23,979 bases of DNA from Bacillota bacterium (GTDB lineage Bacteria; Bacillota; Clostridia; DSM-8532), in contig JAEWSN010000260.1 of assembly GCA_023459915.1 (NCBI GenBank), forward strand, positions 1 through 23,979, read 5' to 3'. The stretch's first letter is position 1; each line of letters begins with the position of its first letter. Position numbers and translations under genes: made by a program. Under the pieces are notes generated by a model. The model was given only the letters and a program-made list of their open reading frames with translations, did not search any database and was not told the DNA's origin. This document shows, piece by piece, positions 23,513 to 23,979 of the stretch.

Positions 23513-23979
23513 ATGGCAACATCCGTCATCATGCCCAGACAGGGACAGTCTGTGGAAAGCTGCATCCTGTCCAAGTGGCACAAGCAGCCGGGCGATCCGG
23601 TGAAGACAGGGGATCTCCTGTTTTCTTATGAAACCGACAAGGCCAGTTTTGACGAGGAGGCCAAGGCAGACGGCGTGCTCATCGTTGTCCTTGCCGAAGA
23701 AAACGACGATGTGCCCTGTCTCGCGGAGGTCTGCCGCATCGGGACAGCAGAGGAATTCGCAGCCGGTGATGTGGGCGCGTCCGAGCCGGTTCCGGAAGCG
23801 GGGCCGGTTCAGGAGGCCGGGCCTGTTCCGGAAGACACGGCCTTCGCCATTTCGCCGCGGGCGCGCGCGCTGGCAGTCCGCACGGGGGTGGATCCTTCCC
23901 TTGCCATGCCATCCGGTCCCGATGGACGGATTATCGAACGGGATATCCAGAAGCTCGCGGAGGCCGGGACACGCATGAC
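23513..23979 (+). CDS. Dihydrolipoamide acyltransferase (E2) of a 2-oxo acid dehydrogenase complex, N-terminal part
   Basis: The frame runs off the window end; 155 complete codons are visible. The lipoyl domain (about 1-78) has the lipoylation site YETDKASF with K43. The peripheral-subunit-binding domain (about 112-148) reads ISPRARALAVRTGVD then GPDGRIIERDI, the motif that holds E1 or E3. The catalytic acyltransferase domain would follow outside the window. The linker between the domains (EPVPEAGPVQEAGPVPED) comes from an 18-bp repeat. The start ATG at 23513 has AAGGAGG 5 nt upstream. Which 2-oxo acid or acetoin is used cannot be told from this end; the E1 and E3 genes are expected beyond the window. 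Confidence 0.93.
   Translation, partial: MATSVIMPRQGQSVESCILSKWHKQPGDPVKTGDLLFSYETDKASFDEEAKADGVLIVVLAEENDDVPCLAEVCRIGTAEEFAAGDVGASEPVPEAGPVQEAGPVPEDTAFAISPRARALAVRTGVDPSLAMPSGPDGRIIERDIQKLAEAGTRM
23786..23839. repeat. 18-bp tandem repeat x3 in the E2 linker
   Basis: CCGGTTCCGGAAGCGGGG (23786-23803), CCGGTTCAGGAGGCCGGG (23804-23821) and CCTGTTCCGGAAGACACG (23822-23839) are in-frame 18-bp units encoding PVPEAG-type repeats between the lipoyl and subunit-binding domains. Confidence 0.85.

Overview
The window looks like a chromosomal piece of a GC-rich (by eye about 60%) anaerobic Gram-positive bacterium, most likely a Clostridia-class Bacillota. The signs are strong AGGAGG-type ribosome sites, a solute-binding lipoprotein with a Ser/Thr/Pro/Glu-rich tether, an EFR1-type flavodoxin/ferredoxin, an ATP-dependent 2-hydroxyacyl-CoA dehydratase/activase-type system and intrinsic terminators. 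No rRNA, tRNA, CRISPR array, transposase or phage gene was seen.

Layout. (1) 1-3.4 kb, plus strand: the tail of an alpha/beta hydrolase, a Gfo/Idh/MocA oxidoreductase, a small VOC protein and an EAL-HDOD signalling protein, closed by a bidirectional terminator. (2) 3.5-7.25 kb, minus strand: a small lipoprotein and an MFS exporter in one unit, then a separately promoted 586-residue TIM-barrel (glycosidase-like) protein of unknown function. (3) 7.5-9.85 kb, plus strand: an EFR1 ferrodoxin and a GNAT-HAD fusion. (4) 10.1-16.15 kb, minus strand: a complete five-gene oligopeptide-type ABC importer (binding protein, two permeases, two ATPases), with a candidate promoter more than 430 nt upstream and a strong hairpin after the binding-protein gene. 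(5) 16.8-21.8 kb, minus strand: a three-gene operon, tetR - double activase/DUF2229 protein - dehydratase-like protein, translationally coupled by an ATGA overlap and a 3-nt gap, with a candidate TetR operator at its own promoter. (6) 22.2 kb to the end, plus strand: a SorE-like zinc dehydrogenase and the start of an E2 subunit (lipoyl domain) of a 2-oxo acid dehydrogenase complex.

The two most interesting items are the following. First, the TetR-controlled split version of the activase/dehydratase system, a family whose members use ATP to drive very low-potential electron transfer; its substrate cannot be read from the neighbours. Second, an unusual density of short tandem duplications (periods 10-42 bp) at ten places. 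Three straddle stop codons, one is a 10/16-bp minisatellite in a 3' untranslated region, and five encode flexible interdomain or membrane-tether linkers with periods that are all multiples of three. This suggests a replication-slippage habit of this genome that selection tolerates in linkers and gene ends.
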